Shown piece after piece: positions 18,021 through 31,127 of a DNA stretch of 64,000 nucleotides. This stretch comes from Halomonas sp. Y3 (GTDB lineage: Bacteria; Pseudomonadota; Gammaproteobacteria; Pseudomonadales; Halomonadaceae): NCBI RefSeq assembly GCF_024137965.1, contig NZ_CP099975.1, forward strand, positions 4,023,867 through 4,087,866. Direction: 5' to 3'. The notes beneath the pieces were generated by a model, which saw nothing but the letters and a program-made list of their open reading frames with translations, had not been told where the DNA came from and searched no databases. Each line of letters begins with the position of its first letter. The first letter of the stretch is position 1. Made by a program: the position numbers and the translations under genes.

Positions 18021-19418
18021 CTAGCTTTTCTTGATGGAACCGCTTTCCTTGGTCGGCCGGGGCCAGTCGGCCCTGCTGACCTGACGCGCCCGGGTGACGG
18101 CCAGGGCGTTGTCGGCCACGTCCTTGCTGATGGTGGAACCGGCGCCCACGGTGGCGCCCTGGCCGATGCTGACCGGTGCCACCAGGGCACTGTTGGAGCC
18201 GATGAAGGCGCCGTCGCCGATCTCGGTGCGATGCTTGTGGGCGCCGTCATAGTTGCAGGTGATGGTGCCGGCACCGACGTTGACGTCGCGGCCCAGGCGG
18301 GCATCGCCCACATAGCTCAGGTGGTTGATCTTGCTGCCCTCGCCCACCTCGACGTTCTTGGTCTCGACGAAGTTGCCCACCTTGGCGCCCACCGCCAGCC
18401 GAGTCCCCGGACGCAGCCGGGCGAAGGGGCCGATGGTGCCGCGACCGGCGATGACCGCTCCCTCGATGACGCTGTGGGGCTCGATCACGGTGCCGGCGCC
18501 GATATGGCTGTCGCGGATCACGCAGTGGGCACCGATGCGCACCCCCTCGCCGAGCTCCACCTCGCCCTCGAAGACGCAGCCCACGTCGATCTCCACGTCG
18601 TGGCCGCAGCGCAGGCTGCCGCGCACGTCGAGTCGGCTCGGATCGGTCAGCGCCACCCCCTCGGTCATCAGCCCCTCGGCGATGGCCAGCTGGTGGGCAC
18701 GCTCCAGGCGCGCCATCTGCAGGCGGTTGTTGACCCCCTCCACCTCCAGCGGCTCGGCGGGCTGGGTGGTGACGATCTTCACCCCTTCGGCGGCCGCCAT
18801 GGCGATGATATCGGTGAGGTAGTACTCGCCCTGGGCGTTGTCCGCGGAGAGGCTGGGCAGCCAGCGACGCAGCTGGGCCGCGGTCATGGCCATGATCCCG
18901 GTGTTGCACTCGCGGATCGCCCGCTCGGCCTCGCTGGCGTCCTTGTGCTCGACAATGGCCACCGGCTCGCCGTCGGCGTTGCGCAGGATCCGCCCATAGC
19001 CAGTGGGGTCATCGAGGGTCACGGTCAGCAGCCCCAGGTGGTGGTCGTCGACCCCCTTCAGCAGCGCCTCCAGGGTCTCCCGGCGAATCAACGGCACGTC
19101 GCCGTAGAGCACCAGCACGCGGCCATTGCCCAGCCCCTCCAGGGCCTGGGCCACGGCATGACCGGTGCCCTTCTGCTCCGCCTGCAGCGCAAAGCGCACC
19201 CGGCAGTCGGCCAGGGCCTCGCGCACCTTGTCGGCACCGTGCCCCACCACCACGTGGGTGCGCTCGGCGGCAAGCCCCGCGGCGGTATCGATCACGTGGC
19301 GCACCATGGCCTTGCCGGCCAGCCGGTGCAGCACCTTGGGTAGGGTCGAGCGCATCCGGGTGCCCTGCCCCGCGGCCAGTATCACGACATCGAGCTGTGT
19401 GGTTGGATCAAGCGTCAT
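18021..19418 (-). CDS. glmU: Bifunctional GlmU (N-acetyltransferase / uridylyltransferase)
   Basis: 465 residues from the ATG at 19418 (GGAG six bases upstream; a TTG directly before it is less likely). The N-terminal uridylyltransferase domain has the [23 protein letters not shown] motif. The C-terminal part is a left-handed beta-helix of hexapeptide repeats (about 255-440) with [26 protein letters not shown] and [10 protein letters not shown] in the acetyltransferase site. It converts glucosamine-1-phosphate to UDP-GlcNAc. It overlaps the apbE end by 11 bases and precedes glmS. Confidence 0.97.
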   Translation of the reverse strand: MTLDPTTQLDVVILAAGQGTRMRSTLPKVLHRLAGKAMVRHVIDTAAGLAAERTHVVVGHGADKVREALADCRVRFALQAEQKGTGHAVAQALEGLGNGRVLVLYGDVPLIRRETLEALLKGVDDHHLGLLTVTLDDPTGYGRILRNADGEPVAIVEHKDASEAERAIRECNTGIMAMTAAQLRRWLPSLSADNAQGEYYLTDIIAMAAAEGVKIVTTQPAEPLEVEGVNNRLQMARLERAHQLAIAEGLMTEGVALTDPSRLDVRGSLRCGHDVEIDVGCVFEGEVELGEGVRIGAHCVIRDSHIGAGTVIEPHSVIEGAVIAGRGTIGPFARLRPGTRLAVGAKVGNFVETKNVEVGEGSKINHLSYVGDARLGRDVNVGAGTITCNYDGAHKHRTEIGDGAFIGSNSALVAPVSIGQGATVGAGSTISKDVADNALAVTRARQVSRADWPRPTKESGSIKKS

Positions 19419-20532
19419 CAATGACTCCAGTGGACTCCATCTGTGGACTGTCGAACTCGGCTTCCAGGCCGAGCTCCTCGACCAGCGATTCGCCGAAGTA
19501 TGCCACGAAGGCGGGACTGACGCGGCTCTGCCACTCGTCGCCGTCGCGCACGATCATCATCACCTTGAGGTCCTGCTCCAGGGCCAGGGCCATGCCCGCC
19601 TCGTCGCCCAGCACCATCAGCGCCGTGGCCCAGGCGTCGGCCCAGGCGTTGGAGGGGTGCAGCACGCTCACCGAGGCCAGGCGGTGGTCGATGGGACGGC
19701 CGCTGCGCGGGTCGATGGTGTGGGAGAAGCGCTGCCCCGCCTCCACGAAGTAGTTGCGATAGTCTCCCGAGGTGGCCAGGGAGACATCGCCGATGGGCAG
19801 CACATACTGGGCCTCCTGGCGGTCATCCAGCGGCGCCTCGATGCCGATGCGCCAGCGCTCCGCCTCGTCGTCGCCCGCCTCCCTGGCGTTGCGATAGCCC
19901 CGGGCGATCAGGTCGCCCCCCAGGTTGACCAGATAGTGCTTGATGCCCTCGCGGTCCAGGAAGGCGGCGACCCGATCCACCGCGTGCCCCTTGGCCACCC
20001 CCCCCAGGTCGACCTGAACGTCCCGGGTACGGCTCGCCTGCATGGCAGCGAGGTCCAGGGTCACCGCATCGAAACCCACCACCTGGAGGCGCTCGGCCAG
20101 GCTGGCCTCGTCAGGTACCTCCCGGGGTCGCGCCTCGGCGCCGAAGCTCCAGAGATTGACCAGCCCTCCCACCGTGGGGTCAAAGGCGCCATCGCTCTTC
20201 TCCGCCACCGCCTGGCTGATCGCCAGCACTTCCATCAGCTCATCGGAGAGCGGCTGCCACTCGTCCAGCGGCGCCTGGTTGAAGACCGAGAGCTCGGAGT
20301 CCTCGATATAGATCGACATGGAGACGTCCACCGCCTCGAGCACCTCGAGGATGCCCTCCTCCAGCTCCCGAGCCTCGCCCTGGGTCAGCGGATCGGCGAT
20401 GGTCACCTGATAGAAGCTGCCGTAGACGCCGCCCTCGAAGCGCACCGGTGAATCGAGGGGCCGGTCGCGCTCCGAGCAGCCGGTCAGCAGCAGCGCAAGC
20501 AGGAGAAAGGGAAGGGAAGCCAGGGCTTTCAT
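19408..20532 (-). CDS. apbE: FAD:protein FMN transferase ApbE
   Basis: 374 residues from the ATG at 20532, giving a lipoprotein signal MKALASLPFLLLALLLTGCSE with a lipobox Cys. An upstream ATG at 20550 is in frame but does not fit a signal peptide as well. ApbE hallmarks are present: VYGSFYQVTI, DLGGVAKGHAVD, YLVNLGGDLIARG, SLATSGDYRNYF and HTIDPRSGRPI. The enzyme covalently attaches FMN to Thr residues of periplasmic flavoproteins such as NqrB, NqrC or RnfG. No nqr or rnf genes are in the window. It lies between uppP and glmU, overlapping the latter. Confidence 0.93.
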   Translation of the reverse strand: MKALASLPFLLLALLLTGCSERDRPLDSPVRFEGGVYGSFYQVTIADPLTQGEARELEEGILEVLEAVDVSMSIYIEDSELSVFNQAPLDEWQPLSDELMEVLAISQAVAEKSDGAFDPTVGGLVNLWSFGAEARPREVPDEASLAERLQVVGFDAVTLDLAAMQASRTRDVQVDLGGVAKGHAVDRVAAFLDREGIKHYLVNLGGDLIARGYRNAREAGDDEAERWRIGIEAPLDDRQEAQYVLPIGDVSLATSGDYRNYFVEAGQRFSHTIDPRSGRPIDHRLASVSVLHPSNAWADAWATALMVLGDEAGMALALEQDLKVMMIVRDGDEWQSRVSPAFVAYFGESLVEELGLEAEFDSPQMESTGVIDDA

Positions 20533-20569
20533 GATTCGAGCACGCTCCATGAGTGAAGGGGATACGGGA

Positions 20570-21370
20570 CTACCAGAACAGCCACAGCAGCCAGCCGCCC
20601 AGCAGCAGACGATAGACCACGAAGGGCTGCATGCCGACCCGTTTGATAAAGGCCAGGAAGAAGTGGATGCAGAGGTAGGCGCTGATGCCGGAGAGGATGG
20701 CACCGACAAGCACCGCCGGCCAGTCCACCTGGTGGGCTTCGCGGATCAGGCCAACGACCTCCAGGCCGCCGGCAAGGGCGATCACCGGAATCGAGAGCAG
20801 GAAGGAGAAGCGCGCCGCCCCCTCCCGGCTCATGCCCAGCAGCAGCGCGGCGGTGATGGTGATGCCGGAGCGCGAGGTGCCGGGGATCAGCGCCAGGGCC
20901 TGGGCGCCACCGATCAGCAGCACGTCCCTGAGCCCGAGCTGGTACTCGCTGCGCCCGCCCCGGCGGCGGCGCCAGTCGGCATAGCCCAGCAGCAGGCCGA
21001 AGCCGATCAGACTCACGCCGATGATCAGCGGCGAGCGCATGCCCAGCGCGACGGCATCCCGGAAGGCGAAGCCGATGATACAGACCGGCAGGGTGGCCAG
21101 CAGCACCCACCAGGCCAGCCGGGCATCCTCGTTCACGCCTCTGCCGCCCAGGGAACCGACCCAGCTTGCGGTCATGCGCACGAGCTCATGGCGGAAGTAG
21201 AGCACCACCGCCGCCAGGCTGCCGATGTGAAGGGCGACGTCGAAGGCGAGGCCCTGGTCTTCCCAGTCGGTGAGCACCGGCACCAGAATCAGGTGGGCGG
21301 AGCTGGAGATCGGCAGGAACTCGGTGAGTCCCTGCACGATGGAAAGCAGGAAGACCTGCAGCCAATCCAT
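20570..21370 (-). CDS. uppP: Undecaprenyl-diphosphatase UppP (BacA)
   Basis: 266 residues, eight or so transmembrane helices, usual length. Both active-site motifs are present: (E/Q)GLTEFLPISSSAHLIL near the N-terminus with the catalytic Glu, and PGTSRSGITIT centrally. It dephosphorylates undecaprenyl pyrophosphate to recycle the lipid carrier for peptidoglycan and other cell-wall polymers. It begins a run of envelope genes (uppP-apbE-glmU-glmS) on the minus strand. AAGGAA precedes the ATG. Confidence 0.96.
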   Translation of the reverse strand: MDWLQVFLLSIVQGLTEFLPISSSAHLILVPVLTDWEDQGLAFDVALHIGSLAAVVLYFRHELVRMTASWVGSLGGRGVNEDARLAWWVLLATLPVCIIGFAFRDAVALGMRSPLIIGVSLIGFGLLLGYADWRRRRGGRSEYQLGLRDVLLIGGAQALALIPGTSRSGITITAALLLGMSREGAARFSFLLSIPVIALAGGLEVVGLIREAHQVDWPAVLVGAILSGISAYLCIHFFLAFIKRVGMQPFVVYRLLLGGWLLWLFW

Positions 21371-21488
21371 GAGCGGTTCCTTGAAAAGCGGGTAAAGGGT
21401 CGGGTCAGCAGGCCCGGCACAGCGGGACGGCCAGAGCCCGCCTCAGGATGCCAGGACAAGATGACGATTGGAGAAACGGCCCCTCCGC

Positions 21489-22862
21489 CTAGAGCCCGGT
21501 CAGGATCGCCGTGGCGATGCTGAAGTAGATCACCACCCCCGAGGCGTCGATCAGGGTGGTCACCAGGGGCGCCGAGGCGGTGGCCGGATCCCAGCCCAGC
21601 CGGTTGAGCACGAAGGGCAGGCACATGCCGAGCAGGCTGCCGAACAGCACGATGGTCACCATGCTCATGGCCACCACCATGGCCACCGCCTCGCCGCCTC
21701 GCATCACCCCGATGGGCGCCACCGCCAGGGCCATGGTCAGGCCCAGGGAGCCGGCCACCAGCAGTTCGCGGCCGAGCAGAGTGCTCCAGTCCTTGACGCC
21801 CACGTCGCCGGTGGCCATGCCGCGAACCATCAGGGTCGCGGCCTGGGCGCCCGCGTTGCCGCCGCTGCCGATCAGCAGCGGCAGGAAGAACACCAGGGCC
21901 ACCTGGGCGGCGATGGTGTCCTCGAAGTAGGCGATGCCGGCGCCAGAGAAGAGGTTGGCAAAGACCAGCAGTACCAGCCAGGTCACCCGCTTGCGGTAGA
22001 GACTCCACAGCGGCACCCGGCTGACGCCGTCTTCCAGCTGACCGATGGACATCCCCTTATGAAAGTCCTCGGTGGCCTCCTCCTCGGCCACGTCCATGGC
22101 GTCATCGTGGGTGACGATGCCCACCAGCCGCTCGTCGGCGTCGAGCACCGGCAGCGCCAGCAGGTCGTAGCGGGCCACCACCCGGGCGACCTCCTCCTGC
22201 AGCTCGTCGACCGGAATGCTGATCACATCCCGAATCATGATGTCGTCGACCCGGGCCCCCGGCCGCGCCACCATCAGCTGGCGCAGGGAGAGGGTGCCGG
22301 CAAGCCGGCCATCCGGGTCGATGACATAGAGCTGATAGACCGTCTCGGCGTCGGGGGCGGTCTGGCGCACCCGCATCATCGCCTGGGAGACGGTCATGCC
22401 GCCGGGAATGGCCACGTAGTCGGTGGTCATGATCGCCCCGGCGGTGCCCTCCTCATAGCTGGAGAGCCGCTTGAGCTCTTCGCGCTCCTGGCGCGCCATG
22501 CGCCTCAGAAGCAGCTCGCGGCGGTCTTCATCGAGCAGGTTGAAGAGGTCGGCGCGCTCGTCGGAGCCCATCTCCTCCAGCACCGCGAGCAGCGTTTCGT
22601 CGGACATGGCCGTGCTGATCTCGACCTGCTCCTCGCCGGGCAGGTAGCCCAGCACATTGGCGCGCCGCTCCAGGGGCAGGCTGTCGAGCAGCCCCATGGC
22701 GACCGGCAGATCGTCGTCCTCCTCGAGGATCTCCTCGAGAATCTCGGCAATGTCCGCGGAACGCAGCTCCGGCAGCATCTCGTCGAGGCGTTCACGGGCC
22801 TCATCGGCCAGCGCCGCCACCAGCGCTTCCTTCTGCACCTGCAGGGTCTCGTTCAGTGACAT
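21489..22862 (-). CDS. mgtE: Magnesium transporter MgtE
   Basis: 457 residues with the MgtE plan: an N-terminal superhelical domain (about 10-130), paired CBS domains (about 135-260: MTTDYVAIPGGMTVSQAM, DVISIPVDELQEEVARVVARYDLLALPVLDADERLVGIVTHDDAMDV) and five C-terminal helices with the conserved RVTWLVLLVFANLFSG and GNAGAQAATLMVRG. MgtE is a Mg2+ channel gated by cytosolic Mg2+. A strong AGGAGG lies six bases before the ATG. Directly upstream is the intrinsic terminator of the ATP synthase operon, so the source of transcription is unclear. Confidence 0.96.
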   Translation of the reverse strand: MSLNETLQVQKEALVAALADEARERLDEMLPELRSADIAEILEEILEEDDDLPVAMGLLDSLPLERRANVLGYLPGEEQVEISTAMSDETLLAVLEEMGSDERADLFNLLDEDRRELLLRRMARQEREELKRLSSYEEGTAGAIMTTDYVAIPGGMTVSQAMMRVRQTAPDAETVYQLYVIDPDGRLAGTLSLRQLMVARPGARVDDIMIRDVISIPVDELQEEVARVVARYDLLALPVLDADERLVGIVTHDDAMDVAEEEATEDFHKGMSIGQLEDGVSRVPLWSLYRKRVTWLVLLVFANLFSGAGIAYFEDTIAAQVALVFFLPLLIGSGGNAGAQAATLMVRGMATGDVGVKDWSTLLGRELLVAGSLGLTMALAVAPIGVMRGGEAVAMVVAMSMVTIVLFGSLLGMCLPFVLNRLGWDPATASAPLVTTLIDASGVVIYFSIATAILTGL

Positions 22863-22880
22863 GGCATCCTCCTCACAGAC

Positions 22881-22923
22881 AAAAACGCCCCCCGAACCCG
22901 GTATTGCACGGGATCGGAGGGCG
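22881..22923 (-). terminator. Intrinsic terminator of the atp operon, just upstream of mgtE
   Basis: On the minus strand a 15-bp stem with two mismatches (22923-22909 with 22900-22886) and an eight-base loop is followed by TTTTT (22885-22881). It lies 21 bases after the atpC stop and ends 18 bases before the mgtE ATG, so it ends atp transcription or acts as an attenuator for mgtE. Confidence 0.85.
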
Positions 22924-22944
22924 ACTAGAAGGCGCAGCCGGGGA

Positions 22945-23373
22945 TCAGCCCTTACCGGCCTTCTTGCGCAGCTGCTGGATGGTACGCAGCTGTGCCACGG
23001 CCTCAGCGAGCTCGGCGGCGGCGCGGGTGTAGTCCAGCTCCGCCGACTTGTCGTTGAATGCCTTCAGCGCATGCTGACGGGCCTCCTCCGCGGAGGCCTC
23101 GTCGAGGTCACGAGCGCGGGATGCGGCGTCGGCCAGGATGGTCACCACGTCCGGCTGCACTTCGAGGAAGCCGCCGGAAACGTAGAAGTTCTCTTCCTGT
23201 CCACCGTCGTGGATCACGCGAATCGGCCCGGGCTGAAGCTCGGTCAGCAGCGGGGCGTGCCCGGGCAGGATGCCCAGGTCCCCCATGATCCCGGACGCGA
23301 CGAGCTGCTCGATCTCGCCCGAGAAGATGGCCGCCTCGGCGCTGACGATTTCGCACTTGAAGCTGTTCGCCAT
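22945..23373 (-). CDS. atpC: F1 ATP synthase epsilon subunit
   Basis: 142 residues. It has the N-terminal beta-sandwich ([45 protein letters not shown]) and a C-terminal two-helix hairpin (about 88-138) that regulates the enzyme. Epsilon sits on the central stalk with gamma and couples c-ring rotation to catalysis. It is the last gene of the operon, 24 bases after atpD, and is followed by the terminator at 22881-22923. Confidence 0.97.
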   Translation of the reverse strand: MANSFKCEIVSAEAAIFSGEIEQLVASGIMGDLGILPGHAPLLTELQPGPIRVIHDGGQEENFYVSGGFLEVQPDVVTILADAASRARDLDEASAEEARQHALKAFNDKSAELDYTRAAAELAEAVAQLRTIQQLRKKAGKG

Positions 23374-23397
23374 AGCGAATCCCCCTGATGGACGGGA

Positions 23398-24840
<1,443 letters not shown>

Positions 24841-25722
24841 CTATACGGCGGCGGCGCCCCCGACGATCTCGGAGATCTCCTGGGTGATGGCGGCCTGGCG
24901 GGCCTTGTTGTAGACCATCTCCAGGTCGTCGATCAGGCCGCCGGCGTTGTCGGTGGCGTTCTTCATGGCGATCATTCGCGCCGCCTGCTCGCAGGCCGCG
25001 TTCTCGACCACCGCCTGGTACACCTGGGATTCGATGAAGCGAACCAGCAGGCTGTCCAGCAGCGCCTTGGCATCCGGCTCATACAGGTAGTCCCAGCTAC
25101 CGGGACGCTTGTTCTCTTCGTCATGCGTATCCGTGCCCATGTCCGGGGACAGGGGCAGGAGCTGACGGACCACCGGCTTCTGGGTCATGGTGTTGACGAA
25201 CTCGTTGTACACCACGTACAGGCGGTCCAGGCGCCCCTCGTCATACGCATCCAGCATGACTTTCACGCTACCGATCAGATCCTCGACCTCGGGCGACTCG
25301 CCCAGGCCGCTCTTCGCCGCCACGAGGTTGCCCCCGTAGCTGCGGAAGAAGCCGCCGGCCTTGGAGCCGAGCGCACAGAAGTCCAGCTCGGCGCCCTGGT
25401 CGCGCTTCTCCATCGAGTCCTTGAGCACGGCCTTGAACAGGTTGACGTTCAGGCCGCCGCACAGGCCGCGATCGGTGGAGACCACGATGTAGCCCACCCG
25501 CTTGACCTCGCGATCGACCATGTAGTCGTGCTTGTACTCGGGGTTGGCATCGGCGATATGGGCAACGACGTTGCGGATCTGACGCGCATAGGGCTGGCTG
25601 GCCTTCATCAGGTCCTGAGCCTTGCGCATCTTCGACGCAGCGACCATTTCCATGGCGCTGGTGATCTTCTGCGTGTTCTTGATGCTCCCGATCTGGGTGC
25701 GAATCTCTTTTGCAGCTGCCAT
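24841..25722 (-). CDS. atpG: F1 ATP synthase gamma subunit
   Basis: 293 residues. The N-terminal coiled-coil strand ([34 protein letters not shown]) and the C-terminal partner helix ([40 protein letters not shown]) that form the rotating shaft are both conserved. The central Rossmann-like domain has [13 protein letters not shown]. Gamma transmits c-ring rotation into the alpha3beta3 hexamer. It lies between atpA and atpD. Confidence 0.98.
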   Translation of the reverse strand: MAAAKEIRTQIGSIKNTQKITSAMEMVAASKMRKAQDLMKASQPYARQIRNVVAHIADANPEYKHDYMVDREVKRVGYIVVSTDRGLCGGLNVNLFKAVLKDSMEKRDQGAELDFCALGSKAGGFFRSYGGNLVAAKSGLGESPEVEDLIGSVKVMLDAYDEGRLDRLYVVYNEFVNTMTQKPVVRQLLPLSPDMGTDTHDEENKRPGSWDYLYEPDAKALLDSLLVRFIESQVYQAVVENAACEQAARMIAMKNATDNAGGLIDDLEMVYNKARQAAITQEISEIVGGAAAV

Positions 25723-25790
25723 AGCGATCTACTCCGTTCGTGGCCCTCAGACAGTTCCGGGGCCCGCCCGAGGCGGGCGGGCCGCCAGGC

Positions 25791-27335
<1,545 letters not shown>

Positions 27336-27351
27336 GCCATGTCCCTCAGAC

Positions 27352-27888
27352 TCAGGCGGTAAGGGCTTCGGCGAGGCGAGTCAATCGACCGCGCACCGAA
27401 CCGTCGATGACGGTGTCGCCGGCGCGCAGGATCACGCCACCGAGAAGCCTGGGATCCACCTGAGTGGTAATGGAGATTTCGCGATTCAGGCGCTTCTTGA
27501 GCGCGCCGGCGAGCTTCTGCTGCTGCTTGGCGTCGAGTTCGAAGGCCGATACCACGGTCACGTCGACGCGCTTCTCGTGGTCGGCACGCAGCCGCTCGTA
27601 CTGGCCGGCAATGGCGGCCAGCGCAGGCAGGCGGCGCTTTTCGGCCAGCTCATCGAGGAAGCGACGCGCCGCGTCGTCCACCTTGATGTCGGCCACTTCG
27701 ACCAGCAGCGCCACCTTGCGCTCGCTGGAAAGCTTGGGGCTGGCAACGAGCGCCTGGACGTCCCGGCTGGCCATGACCTGGCCCAGGGTGCCCAGCATCT
27801 CGGACCAGGCATCCAGCACCTGGTGATCGCGTGCGTACTCGAACGCCGCCTTGGCATAGGGCCGCGCGACGGTAGACAGTTCCGCCAT
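27352..27888 (-). CDS. atpH: ATP synthase delta subunit (OSCP)
   Basis: 178 residues, standard length. The N-terminal helical domain begins [17 protein letters not shown] and the C-terminal domain has the family pattern [29 protein letters not shown]. Delta joins the top of F1 to the b-subunit peripheral stalk. It lies between atpF (11-base gap) and atpA. Confidence 0.97.
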   Translation of the reverse strand: MAELSTVARPYAKAAFEYARDHQVLDAWSEMLGTLGQVMASRDVQALVASPKLSSERKVALLVEVADIKVDDAARRFLDELAEKRRLPALAAIAGQYERLRADHEKRVDVTVVSAFELDAKQQQKLAGALKKRLNREISITTQVDPRLLGGVILRAGDTVIDGSVRGRLTRLAEALTA

Positions 27889-27899
27889 GGATCACCTCC

Positions 27900-28370
27900 T
27901 CACAGTTCGGCCGCAAGCTTGTCGAGCAGCTTGCGATGTGCCTTCTCGTCGATGGAGGCTTCCAGGACACGCTCGGCGCCAGTGACCGCGAGGGTCGAGA
28001 CCTGGGCGCGAAGCTCTTCCTTGGCGCGATTGATTTCCTGCTCGATCTCGGCACGGGCGCTGGCGACCAGGCGCTCGCCTTCGGCGCGGGCCTGCTCGCG
28101 GGCTTCCTCGACCATCTGGGAAGAGCGCTTGTGGGCCTGCTCGAGAATCTGGGAGGCCTGCTCCTTGGTCTCGCGAAGGGTCTGAGCGGCCTGTTCCTGA
28201 GCGAGCTCGAGGTCACGAGAGGCACGGCTTGCCGCGTCGAGGCCATCGGCGATCTTCTTCTGGCGCTCATGGAGCGCGGAACTGATCGGCGGCCACACGT
28301 ACTTTATGCAGAACCAGACAAAGATCGCGAAGGCGATCGTCTGCCCGATCAGCGTCATGTTGATATTCAC
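27900..28370 (-). CDS. atpF: ATP synthase b subunit
   Basis: 156 residues, the length of E. coli subunit b. One N-terminal membrane helix ([29 protein letters not shown], with the conserved WPP turn) is followed by a long charged coiled coil to the C-terminus. As a homodimer it forms the peripheral stator stalk. It lies 72 bases after atpE. Confidence 0.97.
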   Translation of the reverse strand: MNINMTLIGQTIAFAIFVWFCIKYVWPPISSALHERQKKIADGLDAASRASRDLELAQEQAAQTLRETKEQASQILEQAHKRSSQMVEEAREQARAEGERLVASARAEIEQEINRAKEELRAQVSTLAVTGAERVLEASIDEKAHRKLLDKLAAEL

Positions 28371-28442
28371 AGGACTGTACCTCTGACAGGTTCGTGGCGA
28401 CCGGTAACAAGCAAACCGAGCGCTGAGCGCTCGGTGCTGTCG

Positions 28443-28670
28443 TTAACCGGCGACGACGAAGATCAGGTACATCGCGATACCAACGCCGATCATGGGCACG
28501 GCGTCGAGGAGACCTGCCATGATGAAGGTACGGGTCTGCAGCTGGTCACCCAGCTCCGGCTGGCGAGCGGTGGACTCGAGCAGCTTGCCGCCCAGCAGGG
28601 CGAAGCCGAGGCCGGTAGCCAGGGCGCTGACGCTGATGATGATGGCAGCAGCAATGTAGACGATTTCCAT
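28443..28670 (-). CDS. atpE: ATP synthase c subunit (proteolipid)
   Basis: 75 residues, two membrane helices joined by the polar loop ARQPEL. The ion-binding residue is an Asp in helix 2 ([20 protein letters not shown]), and the Gln/Glu-Ser pattern of Na+-coupled rings is not present. This points to a proton-driven enzyme despite the probable saline habitat. Ten or so copies form the rotor ring. It lies between atpB and atpF. Confidence 0.97.
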   Translation of the reverse strand: MEIVYIAAAIIISVSALATGLGFALLGGKLLESTARQPELGDQLQTRTFIMAGLLDAVPMIGVGIAMYLIFVVAG

Positions 28671-28738
28671 GGTAGTACTCCTGGTAGGTTGAGTTGCAAG
28701 GGTTAGTGGATGGTTGAGTTACAAGCGTTGCTCGGGTC

Positions 28739-29575
<837 letters not shown>

Positions 29576-29581
29576 TCAGGT

Positions 29582-29983
29582 TCAGGGGGTCGACCGCTCG
29601 CGCGCCAGCCAGGGTGTCAGCCAGTGCATGAGTTGGGCCGCCACATATGCGACAAAGAATAAAGCCGGGTTTGAGGGGGGCGCTGCGACGAACACCACCA
29701 CGAACAGTGCCACCGTCAAACCGAACTTGCCCATTGCCGCCTGGTAGAGATTGAGCACGTTGACGCGTACTCGCTTGCCTCCCCGGCTACGCAGCCCTCG
29801 CCAGACGAAGTAGAGCGACGGCACCAGGCTGACCAGACCACCCAGCAGGGCCGATGCCGCTCCTCCCGGGCCCGCCTGCCAGAGCCCCAGCAGGGCTATC
29901 AGCAGGGTTGCCAGCCCCTGGGCCATGAACAGCCGCGTGAAATCCAGCTGTCGGCGTCCTGCAGCGGTTGAGGCTCTGCGCAT
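29582..29983 (-). CDS. atpI: ATP synthase assembly protein AtpI
   Basis: 133 residues from the ATG at 29983, which has AGGA about ten bases upstream and matches the usual AtpI length. In-frame ATGs at 30019 and 30046 would lengthen it but lack good ribosome sites. Four hydrophobic helices are visible, with ALLGGLVSLVPSLYFVWRGL being characteristic. AtpI helps c-ring assembly and possibly Mg2+ uptake. It is the first gene of the operon, downstream of a strong promoter at 30065-30093. Confidence 0.88.
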   Translation of the reverse strand: MRRASTAAGRRQLDFTRLFMAQGLATLLIALLGLWQAGPGGAASALLGGLVSLVPSLYFVWRGLRSRGGKRVRVNVLNLYQAAMGKFGLTVALFVVVFVAAPPSNPALFFVAYVAAQLMHWLTPWLARERSTP

Positions 29984-30064
29984 CGTGTCGACATCCTGAC
30001 GCTCCGCGGAGCGAGTCATCCTTGCCGCTGCTGCCACGCCCGACATTGAGGCAAACACCGGCGG

Positions 30065-30093
30065 ATTATAGGGAAGGGCTATCGGGGCTTCAA
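30065..30093 (-). promoter_or_regulatory. sigma70 promoter of the ATP synthase operon
   Basis: On the minus strand TTGAAG (30093-30088) and a perfect TATAAT (30070-30065) are separated by exactly 17 bases. The predicted start near 30058 gives a leader of about 75 bases to the AtpI ATG at 29983. Confidence 0.85.
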
Positions 30094-30182
30094 CAGAGCG
30101 GCTATGGAATTTCCCGCTATCTCGCCTCGCTTGCGACCAAAGATGCAGGAATTGTCGACATCCTGGCGGTCGGCCCGGGATT

Positions 30183-31091
30183 CTAGCGAATATGCTCGAG
30201 AATGCCGTCCAGCTCGTCGAGGCTCGCGTAGCGAATGGTGAGCCGCCCCTTTCCGCCACGGCCGTGCTGGATCTTTACCGGGGCGCCCAGCAGCTCACCC
30301 AGACGCGTCTCCAGGCGGGCCACGTCGGGACTCTCCGCGGGCTTCTCGGCCCGCTTTGGCTCGCCGGCGACGAGTCGCTTCACCAGCGCCTCGGTATCGC
30401 GCACGGTGAGGTCCTTGTTGACCACCTCATGGGCCGCCTTGCGCTGCTTGGCGCCGGAGAGCCCCAGCAGGGCCCGGGCATGGCCCATGTCGAGGTCACC
30501 GCGCTCCAGCAGGGTCTGCACCTCGGGGTCGAGCGCCAGCAGGCGCAGCAGGTTGGCGACCTGGGCCCGGGACTTGCCCACGGCGTCGGCGACCTGCTGC
30601 TGGGTCAGCTCGAACTCCTCCAGCAGCCGCTTCAGCGCCAGCGCCTCTTCCACCGGGTTGAGGTTCTCGCGCTGGATGTTCTCGATCAGGGCCAGGGCCA
30701 GGGCGACCTCGTCGCTCACCTCGCGGATCACCGCGGGGATGGTATCCAGTTCGGCGAGCTGGGCGGCGCGCCAGCGCCGCTCACCGGCGATGATCTCGTA
30801 GCGCTCCTCGCCCACGGGGCGCACCACGATGGGCTGCATCACCCCCTGGGCACGAATCGAGTCCGCCAGCTCCTCCAGCGCTTCGGGCTGGATATCCCGA
30901 CGCGGCTGGTACTTGCCCCGGGTCAGCTGACCCAGCGGCAGGCGCTCGAGGCGCTCCTCCGCCTCCGGCGCGGTCGCGGGCGGGGCCGCCATCTCGCCCC
31001 CCGCCTCAGGCAGGTCGAGGCTCTCGCGGCGGCGGGCGCCGGCCCCGATCAGGGCATCCAATCCACGTCCCAGGGCGCGTTTACGCGTCAT
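30183..31091 (-). CDS. parB: Chromosome-partitioning protein ParB
   Basis: 302 residues with the chromosomal ParB layout: N-terminal ALGRGLDALIGAG, the ParB/CTPase domain (LTRGKYQPRRDIQPEALEELADSIRAQGVMQPIVVRP and YEIIAGERRWRAAQLA), a HTH (LTQQQVADAVGKSRAQVANLLRLL) and a C-terminal dimerisation domain. It binds parS sites and spreads as a CTP-dependent clamp to segregate the origin region. It lies 36 bases after parA. I did not find a convincing parS in this window. Confidence 0.97.
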   Translation of the reverse strand: MTRKRALGRGLDALIGAGARRRESLDLPEAGGEMAAPPATAPEAEERLERLPLGQLTRGKYQPRRDIQPEALEELADSIRAQGVMQPIVVRPVGEERYEIIAGERRWRAAQLAELDTIPAVIREVSDEVALALALIENIQRENLNPVEEALALKRLLEEFELTQQQVADAVGKSRAQVANLLRLLALDPEVQTLLERGDLDMGHARALLGLSGAKQRKAAHEVVNKDLTVRDTEALVKRLVAGEPKRAEKPAESPDVARLETRLGELLGAPVKIQHGRGGKGRLTIRYASLDELDGILEHIR

Positions 31092-31127
31092 CGACTCTCC
31101 CTCATTGCAGGCATTACCGAACAGGGG

